Part shown: piece after piece, positions 23,998-34,030 of the stretch
Layout of the letters: each line of letters begins with the position of its first letter
How positions within the stretch are numbered: the first letter of the stretch is position 1
NCBI GenBank assembly: GCA_949123685.1
Contig: CASBHZ010000030.1
Span: forward strand, 1-34,793
Length of the DNA stretch: 34,793 nucleotides
Direction of reading: 5' to 3'
Origin: an uncultured Bacteroidales bacterium
Lineage (GTDB): Bacteria > Bacteroidota > Bacteroidia > Bacteroidales > Muribaculaceae
Notes under the pieces: generated by a model
Told to the model about the DNA's origin: nothing
What the model saw: the letters and a program-made list of their open reading frames with translations, nothing else
The model's database searches: none
Position numbers and translations under genes: made by a program

Positions 23998-26058
23998 TCA
24001 ATTATATTTATAGGTCACTGTAAATTTCCAAGCACGTCCCGGCATCGGATAATTACCCACAATCTCATATTGCGTGTCCAGAATATTTGTCAGATCGAAT
24101 CGGAGATCTATGGTGTTTCGTTTTATCTTGAAAGAGCGAATCAACGCTGCCCCCATCTCCATGTATCCTTTGATTCTTGTTATCGGTAGATTGGAACTTG
24201 TCCCGTAACGGTCGCTCGCACCGGTGGTGTGAACCACAACATCCACCCAAGGATTCTCCCAGCTAAGTGATGCAGCTCCGGAATGAATCGGCGTGTATGC
24301 CACCTGTTTGTTATAATCCGGATCCTTGGGAGATGTGCGCGGTTGCACTCGCTGCCAACTATAATTTCCGGCAAACACAAGACTCTGCCTACGGGCAATA
24401 TTGAACGTTGCACTTGCCGTGACATCCGCTCCAAATGCTCTCGCCTTGTCCATATTAGTCATTGTCCATATGAACATATTCATTGGCAAGGCAACTATCT
24501 TGTCTTTCACATTATTGTAATATACATCCCCTGTCAAGACAAGCGCATTCAGCCAATTAGTCGAATTATACTGCCATGTCAATCCGAAATTGAACTGATC
24601 GGTGTCTTCCGGTTTCAAGGAGGTGCTACCCATACGGAAATAATAGGTCTCATTGAATGTAGGCATACGGAAGATATTCTTATATGAAGCCCGTATAAAG
24701 AAGAGACGGTTGCGCATCGGCTGCACAGACACACTCAGTGAGGGAGACAGCTTGTTCTCATCTTTCGAGCTTATGCCCTCTTTAACTCCATTATCGTAGA
24801 TTGACCAAAGGAGACGGGCGGTAGCAAGCAGCCAGCTGTTCTGAAATTTTCCGGTGAACGACTGCAACACGGAGTGACGCCAAGGAGCGACAACCTCCAT
24901 CTGATTTGTGGTCAGATTATTGTAAAAATAATCGGCGGAGTAATTGAACGCAAGCTTGTCGGTGGGCACATAAAGTGCCGATCCCGACACATATACTTCG
25001 CGCTGGAAATAATCCTCATCAAGGATACCGCCTGGATATTTCCCATCTTCATCATGATATAGAGATGCGTCCCAGTTGAACTTGGCGAGGCCCTGAAATG
25101 AGAATTTAGATAGGGATAAGTTTTTGTAAGTCAGCTGTCCGAAAAAATTGCGGTCACGAAGTTTTTCGTGGCAAATAGGATTGTATAGGATAACCGGACC
25201 TGGAAGTTGACGGTTGTTGTCGTAATAATACACCTTTGCATCAAGCATTGATGCAGGTGTCAACCTCCAGCGCGTATTGATTTCGCCGTGCCATGAATTC
25301 ATCATGCTGTTGTTGCGACGCTCGCGCGTCACAAGCTTACCATTCTCCAATGTGAATGGGTAATCGTTTTTCGCATGAGTGTACTCTCCAATTACCGAGA
25401 ACGAGAATTTTGGCGTCAAGCTTTTCCCAACCTTAAAATAAGGGTTATAAGTGCCGAATGAGCCGAATCGCATCTGTCCGGTGACATGCCACAATGAATC
25501 CATCGGACCAGGCACAGACATAGAAGAAATAATGATTGATGCAGCAGATGCCGAAGCCTTCGCGGGTACAAAGATATCACTATTATCGCCTACTATCAAA
25601 GACAGGCTACCGACATTATCTAATGAATATCTTGACAAGTCTATCTTGCCGCTCTGGCAGTCGCTGAGGACAATGCCGTCGTAGATAACACCCGTATGGG
25701 TTGTACCGAACCCTCGCACCGATACGGTCTTCATGCCTCCCGCGCCACCATAGTCCCGGATGTTGATACCGGGTAATCTGTGTAGAGCGTCGGATATGTC
25801 GGTAACGCCCATCGTCTTCATCCTCTCGTTGGTGAGGTTGAAAAGCGGCGCCGTGCTGGTCACCTCTTTCCGCACACGTTCGGAAACTATTTCAAATTCC
25901 TTAAGGTCTATTCCGACAGTGTCCGAAACGGAATGTCGCATATCTGACAACGAATTACCGGAGGACACACCGAATGCCGGGGTGACTCCTGACACCTCGG
26001 CAAGCACAACAATAGCTGCTGTTATGACTAAATTCTTTGATTCTATCCTTGATTTCAT
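23998..26058 (-). CDS. btuB: TonB-dependent outer-membrane cobalamin receptor
   Basis: 686-aa outer-membrane receptor. A signal peptide (MKSRIESKNLVITAAIVVLA...) and a short TonB-box-like region (KEFEIVSER) precede the plug domain (about 60-170; DALHRLPGINIRDYG, VSVRGFGTTHTGVIYDGI) and a 22-strand barrel ending in aromatic VTYKYN. The plug and barrel are complete, with no frameshift. The downstream riboswitch context and btuG/btuF give cobalamin as substrate. I chose the ATG at 26058, 19th codon of a frame opening at 26112, because it starts the signal peptide. Confidence 0.92.
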   Translation of the reverse strand: MKSRIESKNLVITAAIVVLAEVSGVTPAFGVSSGNSLSDMRHSVSDTVGIDLKEFEIVSERVRKEVTSTAPLFNLTNERMKTMGVTDISDALHRLPGINIRDYGGAGGMKTVSVRGFGTTHTGVIYDGIVLSDCQSGKIDLSRYSLDNVGSLSLIVGDNSDIFVPAKASASAASIIISSMSVPGPMDSLWHVTGQMRFGSFGTYNPYFKVGKSLTPKFSFSVIGEYTHAKNDYPFTLENGKLVTRERRNNSMMNSWHGEINTRWRLTPASMLDAKVYYYDNNRQLPGPVILYNPICHEKLRDRNFFGQLTYKNLSLSKFSFQGLAKFNWDASLYHDEDGKYPGGILDEDYFQREVYVSGSALYVPTDKLAFNYSADYFYNNLTTNQMEVVAPWRHSVLQSFTGKFQNSWLLATARLLWSIYDNGVKEGISSKDENKLSPSLSVSVQPMRNRLFFIRASYKNIFRMPTFNETYYFRMGSTSLKPEDTDQFNFGLTWQYNSTNWLNALVLTGDVYYNNVKDKIVALPMNMFIWTMTNMDKARAFGADVTASATFNIARRQSLVFAGNYSWQRVQPRTSPKDPDYNKQVAYTPIHSGAASLSWENPWVDVVVHTTGASDRYGTSSNLPITRIKGYMEMGAALIRSFKIKRNTIDLRFDLTNILDTQYEIVGNYPMPGRAWKFTVTYKYN

Positions 26059-26130
26059 ATGTTCTCTTTTCCTCGAAAGAGTGTTCAACATACAAAGAAA
26101 CCTTCCTGACATTCAACATTCCGGTTTCTC

Positions 26131-26296
26131 AAAAATGGCAGGTCTTCGGACTCGTCTCAACTTCCGGCACACCTTCCCGATCAAAGATCAGTGGCATTTA
26201 GAGACATTTGCCGGAGTCTTACAGAGACTTACCGCAGCGGGACTGTCCGGGATTCGCACCCGGTTCCCTTTTAATGGCAATTAGCCAACCATTTTC
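26131..26296 (-). ncRNA. Cobalamin (AdoCbl) riboswitch
   Basis: On the minus strand the stretch has the conserved cobalamin-riboswitch core: GGGAACCGGGTGCGAATCCC, then ACAGTCCCGCTGCGGTAA, and the B12 box with GCCACTG (about 26188-26194). The P1 stem is closed by AAAATGG (26295-26289) with CCATTTT (26138-26132). The predicted start of transcription (about 26295) falls at the 5' end of P1. The btuB ATG follows 73 nt later, so adenosylcobalamin binding should reduce btuB expression. Confidence 0.95.
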
Positions 26297-26301
26297 ATCC
26301 G

Positions 26302-26332
26302 CAAAGTTAATACAATTTTCTCTAACTCCAAA
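26302..26332 (-). promoter_or_regulatory. Promoter of the cobalamin operon
   Basis: Minus-strand TTTG (26332-26329), 19-bp spacer, TAACTTTG (26309-26302): a perfect Bacteroidales -33/-7 promoter. The expected start at about 26295 coincides with the riboswitch 5' end. Confidence 0.85.
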
Positions 26333-26378
26333 AATATTTTCCACACCATCCGGTCTTCTTTATCCACCCCTTTATCCT

Positions 26379-26406
26379 CCAACCACTTACAACCACTCAA
26401 CAACCA
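26379..26406 (+). repeat. CCAACCAC-type 28-bp repeat, copy B
   Basis: Same pattern and orientation as copy A at 13475-13502, differing only at the two nn positions and in flanks. It pairs with copy C (26447-26474) to make a long hairpin. Confidence 0.85.
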
Positions 26407-26446
26407 GTTTTACATCTACCCTCAAACGATTTTATGCATCTTGAGG

Positions 26447-26474
26447 TGGTTGTTCCGTGGTTGTTAGTGGTTGG
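26447..26474 (-). repeat. CCAACCAC-type 28-bp repeat, copy C (inverted)
   Basis: Reverse complement of copy B with 3 mismatches, separated by 40 bp that also contain short CCTCAA/TTGAGG arms. The pair could form a cruciform or bind a dimeric protein. Confidence 0.85.
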
Positions 26475-26722
26475 AATTGTCCGAAGTTTTGACATATCAT
26501 TCATATGTTAAGTAAGTAATAAAAATTAACCGATATATGTAAGTAATGAAATCTTGCACTATAAAACTTGTTATTTTTGGCTGTTTTAGCCTTGTAATTC
26601 AATCGCATAGCCCGCTATGCTCATTCTTCAACTCGTGAAATTCCCTCGAAAAAACCTCTTCATGTGTAATTATAATAAGGAATTATTTTTATTAATTCCT
26701 TATTATTTTTGACAGTATAAAA
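26475..26722. other. Intergenic region upstream of the RHS operon
   Basis: No gene is visible. It contains a 6-bp hairpin GCATAG-CCCG-CTATGC (26605-26620) and an 11-bp perfect inverted repeat ATAAGGAATTA / TAATTCCTTAT (26675-26703, 7-nt loop) just upstream of the RHS promoter element. The latter could be an operator or, followed by an AT-rich run, a weak terminator. Confidence 0.55.
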
Positions 26723-26730
26723 TAAATTTG
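26723..26730 (+). promoter_or_regulatory. Putative -7 promoter element of the RHS operon
   Basis: TAAATTTG matches TAnnTTTG and lies 33 nt before the ATG at 26764. The nearest TTTG (26708-26711) is only 11 bp upstream, so the -33 box is not convincing. Confidence 0.45.
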
Positions 26731-26763
26731 CTATCTTTCGACAGTTTTATCAAGCACGCTGCT

Positions 26764-27765
26764 ATGAATTTAAAGACAATGGCCATATTTCTGCCACTCT
26801 CGCTCCTGATGACTGTTGCCGCAGTCACCTCCCCTGATATGCCGTTGCGGGTTGTTTCGGGATTCCGTATGGAGGATGTGCACATCAAAACTGATTCGGT
26901 TACGGATTTCTCATTCGTTAGCAAATACGGGGCTGCAGTTGAATGGCAGTATTTCAGGAAAGACTCGCACATCATTGAGCACAGAGGCAACGAATGGCTG
27001 CGCTTCAGCCAGCGTGCGGACACGCTCGAGCTTCGGCACAGAGAGACTTGCAGAGAAAAAAGGGAATCCCGCATTATCCTTTCCCCTCATGTCGCAGCCG
27101 ACACAGTCTATTCCTCAGATACCCGCCGCGACAGGTCGTTCCTTTACAATGATTCCGGTTCTTACATTATAACCCAATCTCGGTGTCCGCTCCTTATCCT
27201 GGCTGAGAGGGATACGCTCCATGATGTAACGGCAGAGAAAATACGGGTCTCCTATTGCAGACGGCAGATATCCGGTGAGGGAGAAACCTCAAAAAACTTG
27301 TTTCCCAAATTCATTGAGACCGAAACAACGTGGAGAGCCGGGCAAGATAATTCCATTCCGTATGCCATGACACGCAGCATAGAGCGCATCTCCAAAGCGA
27401 ATGACACCACAATAACCGTCGAGTCTGTATGTTTCCCAAGGGCACTCAACGTTGTCGGATCCGGTTTCGACAGACAGTATTCAAGAAAGGGAAGTAAAAC
27501 TCCAGTCTATCTCCGACAAACGGAGCAAATGCAAGAAGCAGCCGAGGCTCCACATTTTGAAGTAACGGGCAATTCCCTGCATGTATCGTCTCCGGGAAAA
27601 TTCAACGTTATCATTACCGACATCGCCGGCAGAGTGCTGCTGACGCATTCTGCCACGGATGGTTGCGTAATTGATATCTCCCGATTTACTGGGAATGAGA
27701 TAGTTGTGTCGATTTCCAATGAAGCCAACCATATATCAAGAACAATAATACCGCGTCATGAATAG
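26764..27765 (+). CDS. Secreted partner protein of the RHS toxin, sorting-domain-like C-terminus
   Basis: 333-aa protein with a Sec signal peptide (MNLKTMAIFLPLSLLMTVAA). The middle is beta-rich and unrecognised. The last 70 residues (SLHVSSPGKFNVIITDIAGR ... RTIIPR) resemble a type IX secretion type-A sorting domain, though the match is loose. The gene overlaps the 2059-aa RHS gene by 8 nt, so the two are co-translated and probably work together, perhaps in export or surface display. An ATG at 26728 is in frame but overlaps the likely promoter, so 26764 is preferred. Confidence 0.75.
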   Translation: MNLKTMAIFLPLSLLMTVAAVTSPDMPLRVVSGFRMEDVHIKTDSVTDFSFVSKYGAAVEWQYFRKDSHIIEHRGNEWLRFSQRADTLELRHRETCREKRESRIILSPHVAADTVYSSDTRRDRSFLYNDSGSYIITQSRCPLLILAERDTLHDVTAEKIRVSYCRRQISGEGETSKNLFPKFIETETTWRAGQDNSIPYAMTRSIERISKANDTTITVESVCFPRALNVVGSGFDRQYSRKGSKTPVYLRQTEQMQEAAEAPHFEVTGNSLHVSSPGKFNVIITDIAGRVLLTHSATDGCVIDISRFTGNEIVVSISNEANHISRTIIPRHE

Positions 27766-30700
27766 GACCGTCATACCAATCGAGTTTCTACTGTCAGCGC
27801 TGCTCCTCACGCCGGCACATGCCGGCAATGCCAGCAAACAGGACAGTATTTCCCCGGTGCGTCGCGCTCAAGCGTCGGGAGACGCATGGCGACCGCCGAC
27901 ATCGATCGCGGAAATGGTCGCTCCCCCGTCGCCCGAAGTGGCGGCGATGCTCCGGCACTCCGACGAAGAAATATCGTATGCGGAGGGAACAGCTTCCCTT
28001 GCAGTCCCCCTGTACGAGTGGGAGTGTGGCGACATCCGCACCTCCCTGTCCATGCGTTATTCCATACGTGGCTACCGCATGGACGAACGTGCCGGATGGA
28101 CAGGGCTTGGATGGAGCTTCTCAGGTGGCGGATGCGTGGCAAGGACAATACTCGGGATGCCTGATGAACAGCACCCTGTCGACATACGCAGCACCCTGTC
28201 GGTAAATTCCAGTTCCACCGGTCACCAATATTTCATCGATCTCGAAAAACACGCCAAAGAGGCGATGCTCGATCGCTATAGCTACTCTTGTGCCGCAGGT
28301 TCCGGATCGTTCGTAATCATGGACGGATGCATAATACAGACCCCGCGCAGCGACAACACAATAGAATTTTGCGGCGATACACGGGACGGGGTCAGGGATT
28401 TCGCTATAATATCACCCGACGGCACACGCTACGTATTCTCCGTCCGCGAGCACATCGACTTCACCTACCATCCGATGGTGCTTGCAGTTCCCGCACGAGA
28501 CGACAGCTACCGGAACGCCGTCTCGGCATGGCACCTCTCTTCAGTGACCTCGCCGGGAGGAGAGACCGTGACCTACTCCTACGCTTCCGTGGGAACGTGG
28601 TCGAGGAGTGACGGACCTTCAGCGGGCACATATACAATCCTGAACAGAAGCCAGTCTTTTCCTTCCGTGGAGGTATCCTACGACAACGGCACCACGGACA
28701 CGGGAAATTCAACCAAAGCCATCACAACCTTCCACGACCAGAAGATCCTTCAGCGCATATCATCGCGCACGGCAACCTTGGTCTTCTCTCATTCCCCGAG
28801 AAAACTGTCGGGAGGCAATGACATTCCGCAGATGCTCAGTTCTGTCCGCGTCCTTACACCGGGAGGCAGGTGCGTGCGTGACATCTCTTTCGACATAACG
28901 CAGTCGGCAGGTGTGCCATCCATTCTCAATGGGATAACCGTGAAGTCAGAGGGTGTCCTGCTTGACAAGCATACCTTCGCCTACAACCTGCCGTCCGGAG
29001 TCCCGGGATGCGATATTTTCGGTTTCGCCAACGGGACCACGACGGGACACAGGGCGGTGATAGACATCAACACCGGCAACGTTGCCGATGCGGCGAAATT
29101 CAGTGCCGGTCACGCGCACGCGCGCACCTTGAGGTCGCACTCCAACGCACTCGGTCTCGTCACGGAATACCAGTACGAACCTTCGGATCCCGTGACCTTC
29201 GCGCCGTTCGGCCCGTCCGTACCCTCATGCCGCATCCCGGTAGGTGTGCGCATCCGCAGGATAACTGACAAGGATGCCGTCACCGGAAGAATGAGAATAC
29301 GGGAGTTCCTGTATTCATCACCTGAATGCGACATCGATTTTGTAAATGTCAACGCATCCGCGTTCATATCCATGAGCGGAGAACAGAGCTACATGGGTCT
29401 TATGCCCGTAGCCCCGCAACCGGACGTATCCACCACCCTGTCGTTCCTCTCCCGCCCCCGAATTCCCGGATTCTCCCCGGAACGCGCCACGATGCGTTAC
29501 GCGGAAGTGACGGAACTTGTCAGCGGCACGGGAATTGAGGTTCCCGTGCGCACGGTCAGGAGATACGACCTTTCAAGGTGCAGGCTGCGCTTCGTCCCGG
29601 CGCAGATACCGAGATACGGCATGAACGCTGACAGGAATATAGGGGAAATAATGCTGCCCCCGCAAGGTGTGCCGGCAGGGGTGAGGCTCGCGCTCGGACA
29701 TGGCTGCAACCTGCCCGGAGGTTTCGAGGAGAGACCTGGAGCGGCACCGGTGCTCATTGAGAAAACGGAATACGGACACCGTAACGGAGAATACCACCCG
29801 ATTGTCAGCGAGAAGTATTTCCACAGCACCATCGACTCTGCGACAATACGGACAGGTTTTTTCCACGACGCGGCAGTGCGCGACATAATAAACGCCTATG
29901 GAGTACGGAAATGGGACTGGCAGTCAACTTCAGATTTCACATTCTCGGAGATCTCGATGACTCATCTGGACACACGTCTCGACTCTGTTGCCGCCACACG
30001 ATATTTCCCGGACGGTTCGAGCCGTCTCGCCACCGTGAAGCATCTGTATTCCACGACAGCTCCCATGCTGATACCTCTACGGGCGATAGGGAAAGACATT
30101 CCTGATCTCCCGATCATGCCAGGCATCGAAAATGTGCACAATCCGTTCGGCTCCGACAGCGTAAGCATGTCGAACGGGATGCGCCTGCACATAGGGACGC
30201 GCCTGTGTGAGGGCGGCCGTATACTGGAGCATTACACTGCATATTCATCAAACATGACACCGGAGGTGTTCCGGACAATGACGGCTGCCGGACAAAAGAC
30301 TCTTCCGGTGCTGGAGATATGGATCGCGGATGGACGGGACACCATAACAAAGAAAACGGAATATGGAAGGTACGGCTCCTGCTGGCGTCCAACAGCGATC
30401 ACCCTCTCCTCCCCTTCGGGGAGGACGGTAGACAGACTGGTAGTGTCGGGATACACACCTTACGGGAAACCTACAGGCGTGAAGCGGAGAGGAAAACCGG
30501 AGAACGTATACTCTTGGGGAACAGTACCGGGACAGGGGGACCTGCTGATGTCCCTGACGGTAAAGGGAGACAACCGGTCAGCGTCCCTGACAACCTCATT
30601 CACGCACGAAGAGCTGACGGGATGCACATCGGTGACAGCTCCGGATGGATCAACCATATCCTACGGATACGAGGGAGGCAGACTCGTGTCGGAAACAAAC

Positions 30701-33700
30701 CCTGACGGCAAGATAATAAAAAAATACGGATATGACCTGCAGTCATCAGGCGTGGACGGACAGAATGCCATCTCCGGGCGGACTCTTGTCAACGGGACGT
30801 CCGCTTCGGAGGGCACCTTCGCTGAAACAATAACCCGGCACGACGGATTCGGGATGCCGAGGCTGGAACTTAAGAAGGACTTCGGACAGGGCGGGGATGT
30901 CGTTACGGGCGCATGGTCGTACGATGCGTTGCACCGCACGACAAGGGCATGGAACCCGCTTCCATTGTCAGAAGTGAATGAAGCTCTCGATTCTGACGTG
31001 CCGCTGGAGAATGCTGCCGTAACCCTGTATTCGGATGCCACCGCCTACCGGGAGATGGTTTATCCGGCATCCCTTGACAACATGCCGACAGAATCTTCCC
31101 TTCCGGGTGCCGACTTCCGGCAACATCCAGCACACGCGGAGAAGCTATGCTCAAGATCGCAGGCAGGTGAATACCGGGTGATCCGCTATTCATGCGACGG
31201 GAACACACTGGGATCTTCCGGTGTATGGTCCGACGGGGAACTTGACTGTATCGCTGAGACCGACGGGAACGGCGCGAGGAAACTGACCTTCTCGGATGCA
31301 GCGGGCAATACGGTACTTGTCAGGAGAGTGATATCCTCCGGGATATATGCCGATACGTACACCGTACACGATCCCTGGGGGAATCCTCTTGTAGTTCTTC
31401 CGCCGGAGGCTTCCCGGAAGTTAAAGTCGACAGGATCGACATGGCAGCTGGCAACAAATTCCATAATCGCGGATTACGCGTTCGTCTACACATATGATTC
31501 CGCGATGAGGCTGCGCTCGATGAAAACTCCGGGCTGTGCGGCCGTGAGATACGCTTACGACAGTGAGGGAAGGCTTTCATTCACGCAGGACGGCAACCTC
31601 GCGGCGAGTGGAAGGTGCTATTTTATACTTTACGACTCTTTCGGGCGGCAGGCAGTGACCGGGACATGCTCGGACATACCGCGCTTATGGTCATCCGGCA
31701 TGTCGGACTCTACCCCACCCGTCACGACTGCCCTCACGGGCAATATCGGTGAAGGATTCCTCGGGACGGGCTACTCGATATCCTGCAGCACGGGGGATGC
31801 CGTAGCAATTTCCAACGCCACGATGCTGACAGCCAGCTATTATGACAACACGGGCATGCAGACGGGCTCCCTTGCCGCGGTGTCGCAAGCTCCGGGACTG
31901 TCTGACAATGAGGGCGGCAGCGTAATGACCCGGATGGGCTACGCTCCGGGTGGTATACTCGTGAGATCGGAATCCGTATTTCCCGACGGAAGACTGTTGA
32001 TATCGGAGATTGTCCCGACTGTTGCCGGACTGCCTTCGTTAGTGAAGGAGACTCTTGCCGACGGTTCCGGTGACGGGTGGTCACACTCGACATCGTATGC
32101 CTACGACCCGTTCGGGCGCATCTTGTCCGCGAAGGTTACTGCAGATGGTAACGCAGCAAACACACAGGCATCAATTGTCAACGGATTCGATGAGACGGGC
32201 AACGTGAGAAGCATCGCATACAACGGTAATTCGTTGACAAGGAACATCACCCGCGACATACGGGGCGCTGTGTCCGGATGGTCGATGCCGGAGTTCGGTC
32301 AACAGCTCACGTATGGCGACGGCGGCGCGGTGGCGGACTGGTGCGGGAGAATAATGTCAAGGACTTCGGAACTGGGTGAATACAGGGGAAGATACGACTA
32401 TCACTACAATACATTAGGATTCCTGACACGGGCGGCATTCTCTTCCGACACCCACCGGAAAATGGATTTCTCCGCGTCGTATGAATATGACAGGCAGGCG
32501 AATCTGACATACATAAAAAGGAGCGGCATGCTCCCCGGTGACAGGTTCGGCACAATCGTCGACAAGGCGATAATGCGCAAAGGAAACCGAATAAACAAAG
32601 TATACGGGGATGATGCCGGGGATGCACTGATCGAGAACCAGCCGCAGATAACCGCATCGGGAACCGGATGTACGTACGATAACAACGGCAACCTGACCTC
32701 CGATCCGTCACGCGGGATACTGAACATAGAATGGAGCGAGACAGGTAAGCCGCTGCGGGTGTCCTTCGTTTCGGGTGAGGAGATATGCTACCGCTATGCC
32801 GCGACAGGAGAGAAGCTGTCGGAGGTGTTCGTTGACACGGACGGGAGCATACTACGCAGACGCGACATCTACGGGAGCTATGAGTTCACTGACGGAAGCC
32901 TCGACCGCACTCAGGTAGAGGGAGGATACCTCGACAGCAGAGGTGTGTTCCACGTGTACGTCACCGACTATCAGGGGAACGTTATCGGTGTCGTAGACGC
33001 AAAGACCGGGACTCCGGTACAGTTCACGGACTACTACCCCTACGGCATCCCGCACGCCACGGCTTACAGCCCGGAGGCGAACCGCCGCAAGTTCGGTGGC
33101 AAGGAATACACCTCCGAGTTCGGTTTCAGCTCCTGCGATTTCGGCGCACGCCTGTACTCCCCGCTGCTCTGCGGGTTCGACTCCCCGGACAGTAAAGCCT
33201 CCGGGTACACACACATCTCCCCTTACGCGTACTGCGCAGCTGATCCAGTAAACCTGATCGATCCGACCGGGGAGATTCCCACGGCTCTTGAGGGGGCGTA
33301 CATCGCGAACCATGTATATGACGGAAAACTCGGGGATGTCCTGCACGGAGGATGGAAGATGATCAAATGCTATACCAGCAAGGAGAGTATTTCTTTCCGA
33401 GGGGGACTGTATCAAAAACGACACGAAAACGGGACCATAGAATATGCGTTTGCTACGGCAGGTACGTATCTGGAAAATTCGGACCGAGGTAAAAATAGTT
33501 TGAAAGAAGATTTTAATCAGGTGATAGGCATGTCAATAGATATGAAAACCTCTATCCGGATTGCGGATAAGCTTTCTAAAGACTATCCGGACAATGAACT
33601 GACTTTCGTTGGACATTCAAAGGCTGGAGCTGAAGCCGAGGCTAATGCGTACAAGACAGGAAGAAACGCATTGCTTTATAATCCCGCTGCTCTTAGTACA

Positions 33701-33937
33701 GAAAAATACGATTTAGATCCTTCATCATATGCTGGCGTAAACGGCATTGGCATTAGGGTTTATATTGTCAAAGGCGAGTTCCTCACCTATATAAACAATG
33801 TCACAAAAACATTAATACCATCTTCTTCTACTACGCATAAGACCATATTTGTGTTTAAAGGTGTAACCGGGGGCTTATTCGAAAAACACAAGATAGGGGC
33901 AATGATTGAAACATTAAAAAACTATGGATATGATTAA
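27758..33937 (+). CDS. RHS/YD-repeat polymorphic toxin with class-3 lipase-like tip
   Basis: 2059-aa protein. A Sec signal peptide (FLLSALLLTPAHAG) opens it, followed by a SpvB/RHS-type N-terminal region (SYAEGTASLAVPLYEWECGD), many YD repeats (YAYDSEGRLSFTQDG, YEYDRQANLTYIK, CTYDNNGNLTSDPS) and the RHS core (QFTDYYPYGIPHATAY, FGARLYSPLLCGF), ending in DPTG at residue 1835. The tip (about 1850-2059) has LTFVGHSKAGAEAEANA, a GxSxG elbow with nucleophile Ser1954 and candidate His2044 in EKHKIG, as in class-3 lipases; it would attack lipids of the target cell. The tip is far more AT-rich than the core (change near 33360-33430), as expected for a swapped cassette. Confidence 0.9.
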   Translation: MNRTVIPIEFLLSALLLTPAHAGNASKQDSISPVRRAQASGDAWRPPTSIAEMVAPPSPEVAAMLRHSDEEISYAEGTASLAVPLYEWECGDIRTSLSMRYSIRGYRMDERAGWTGLGWSFSGGGCVARTILGMPDEQHPVDIRSTLSVNSSSTGHQYFIDLEKHAKEAMLDRYSYSCAAGSGSFVIMDGCIIQTPRSDNTIEFCGDTRDGVRDFAIISPDGTRYVFSVREHIDFTYHPMVLAVPARDDSYRNAVSAWHLSSVTSPGGETVTYSYASVGTWSRSDGPSAGTYTILNRSQSFPSVEVSYDNGTTDTGNSTKAITTFHDQKILQRISSRTATLVFSHSPRKLSGGNDIPQMLSSVRVLTPGGRCVRDISFDITQSAGVPSILNGITVKSEGVLLDKHTFAYNLPSGVPGCDIFGFANGTTTGHRAVIDINTGNVADAAKFSAGHAHARTLRSHSNALGLVTEYQYEPSDPVTFAPFGPSVPSCRIPVGVRIRRITDKDAVTGRMRIREFLYSSPECDIDFVNVNASAFISMSGEQSYMGLMPVAPQPDVSTTLSFLSRPRIPGFSPERATMRYAEVTELVSGTGIEVPVRTVRRYDLSRCRLRFVPAQIPRYGMNADRNIGEIMLPPQGVPAGVRLALGHGCNLPGGFEERPGAAPVLIEKTEYGHRNGEYHPIVSEKYFHSTIDSATIRTGFFHDAAVRDIINAYGVRKWDWQSTSDFTFSEISMTHLDTRLDSVAATRYFPDGSSRLATVKHLYSTTAPMLIPLRAIGKDIPDLPIMPGIENVHNPFGSDSVSMSNGMRLHIGTRLCEGGRILEHYTAYSSNMTPEVFRTMTAAGQKTLPVLEIWIADGRDTITKKTEYGRYGSCWRPTAITLSSPSGRTVDRLVVSGYTPYGKPTGVKRRGKPENVYSWGTVPGQGDLLMSLTVKGDNRSASLTTSFTHEELTGCTSVTAPDGSTISYGYEGGRLVSETNPDGKIIKKYGYDLQSSGVDGQNAISGRTLVNGTSASEGTFAETITRHDGFGMPRLELKKDFGQGGDVVTGAWSYDALHRTTRAWNPLPLSEVNEALDSDVPLENAAVTLYSDATAYREMVYPASLDNMPTESSLPGADFRQHPAHAEKLCSRSQAGEYRVIRYSCDGNTLGSSGVWSDGELDCIAETDGNGARKLTFSDAAGNTVLVRRVISSGIYADTYTVHDPWGNPLVVLPPEASRKLKSTGSTWQLATNSIIADYAFVYTYDSAMRLRSMKTPGCAAVRYAYDSEGRLSFTQDGNLAASGRCYFILYDSFGRQAVTGTCSDIPRLWSSGMSDSTPPVTTALTGNIGEGFLGTGYSISCSTGDAVAISNATMLTASYYDNTGMQTGSLAAVSQAPGLSDNEGGSVMTRMGYAPGGILVRSESVFPDGRLLISEIVPTVAGLPSLVKETLADGSGDGWSHSTSYAYDPFGRILSAKVTADGNAANTQASIVNGFDETGNVRSIAYNGNSLTRNITRDIRGAVSGWSMPEFGQQLTYGDGGAVADWCGRIMSRTSELGEYRGRYDYHYNTLGFLTRAAFSSDTHRKMDFSASYEYDRQANLTYIKRSGMLPGDRFGTIVDKAIMRKGNRINKVYGDDAGDALIENQPQITASGTGCTYDNNGNLTSDPSRGILNIEWSETGKPLRVSFVSGEEICYRYAATGEKLSEVFVDTDGSILRRRDIYGSYEFTDGSLDRTQVEGGYLDSRGVFHVYVTDYQGNVIGVVDAKTGTPVQFTDYYPYGIPHATAYSPEANRRKFGGKEYTSEFGFSSCDFGARLYSPLLCGFDSPDSKASGYTHISPYAYCAADPVNLIDPTGEIPTALEGAYIANHVYDGKLGDVLHGGWKMIKCYTSKESISFRGGLYQKRHENGTIEYAFATAGTYLENSDRGKNSLKEDFNQVIGMSIDMKTSIRIADKLSKDYPDNELTFVGHSKAGAEAEANAYKTGRNALLYNPAALSTEKYDLDPSSYAGVNGIGIRVYIVKGEFLTYINNVTKTLIPSSSTTHKTIFVFKGVTGGLFEKHKIGAMIETLKNYGYD

Positions 33938-34030
33938 TTTATGTTTATAATTGAATATCAATACTATAAATTGTTATTAAAATTATAGAATTATACACAC
34001 TAAGATCCAAACGAAAATAAATGTAATAAA

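Noticed and set aside
22814..24001. Reading the 383-aa lipoprotein as an unrelated YncE-type propeller
   Set aside because: Its place between btuB and btuF under a cobalamin riboswitch and its surface export signal favour BtuG, though sequence alone is not proof.
27807..33424. Many long open frames antisense to or overlapping the RHS gene
   Set aside because: GC-rich coding DNA leaves alternative frames open; none shows a domain and the RHS frame has clear repeats and motifs throughout.
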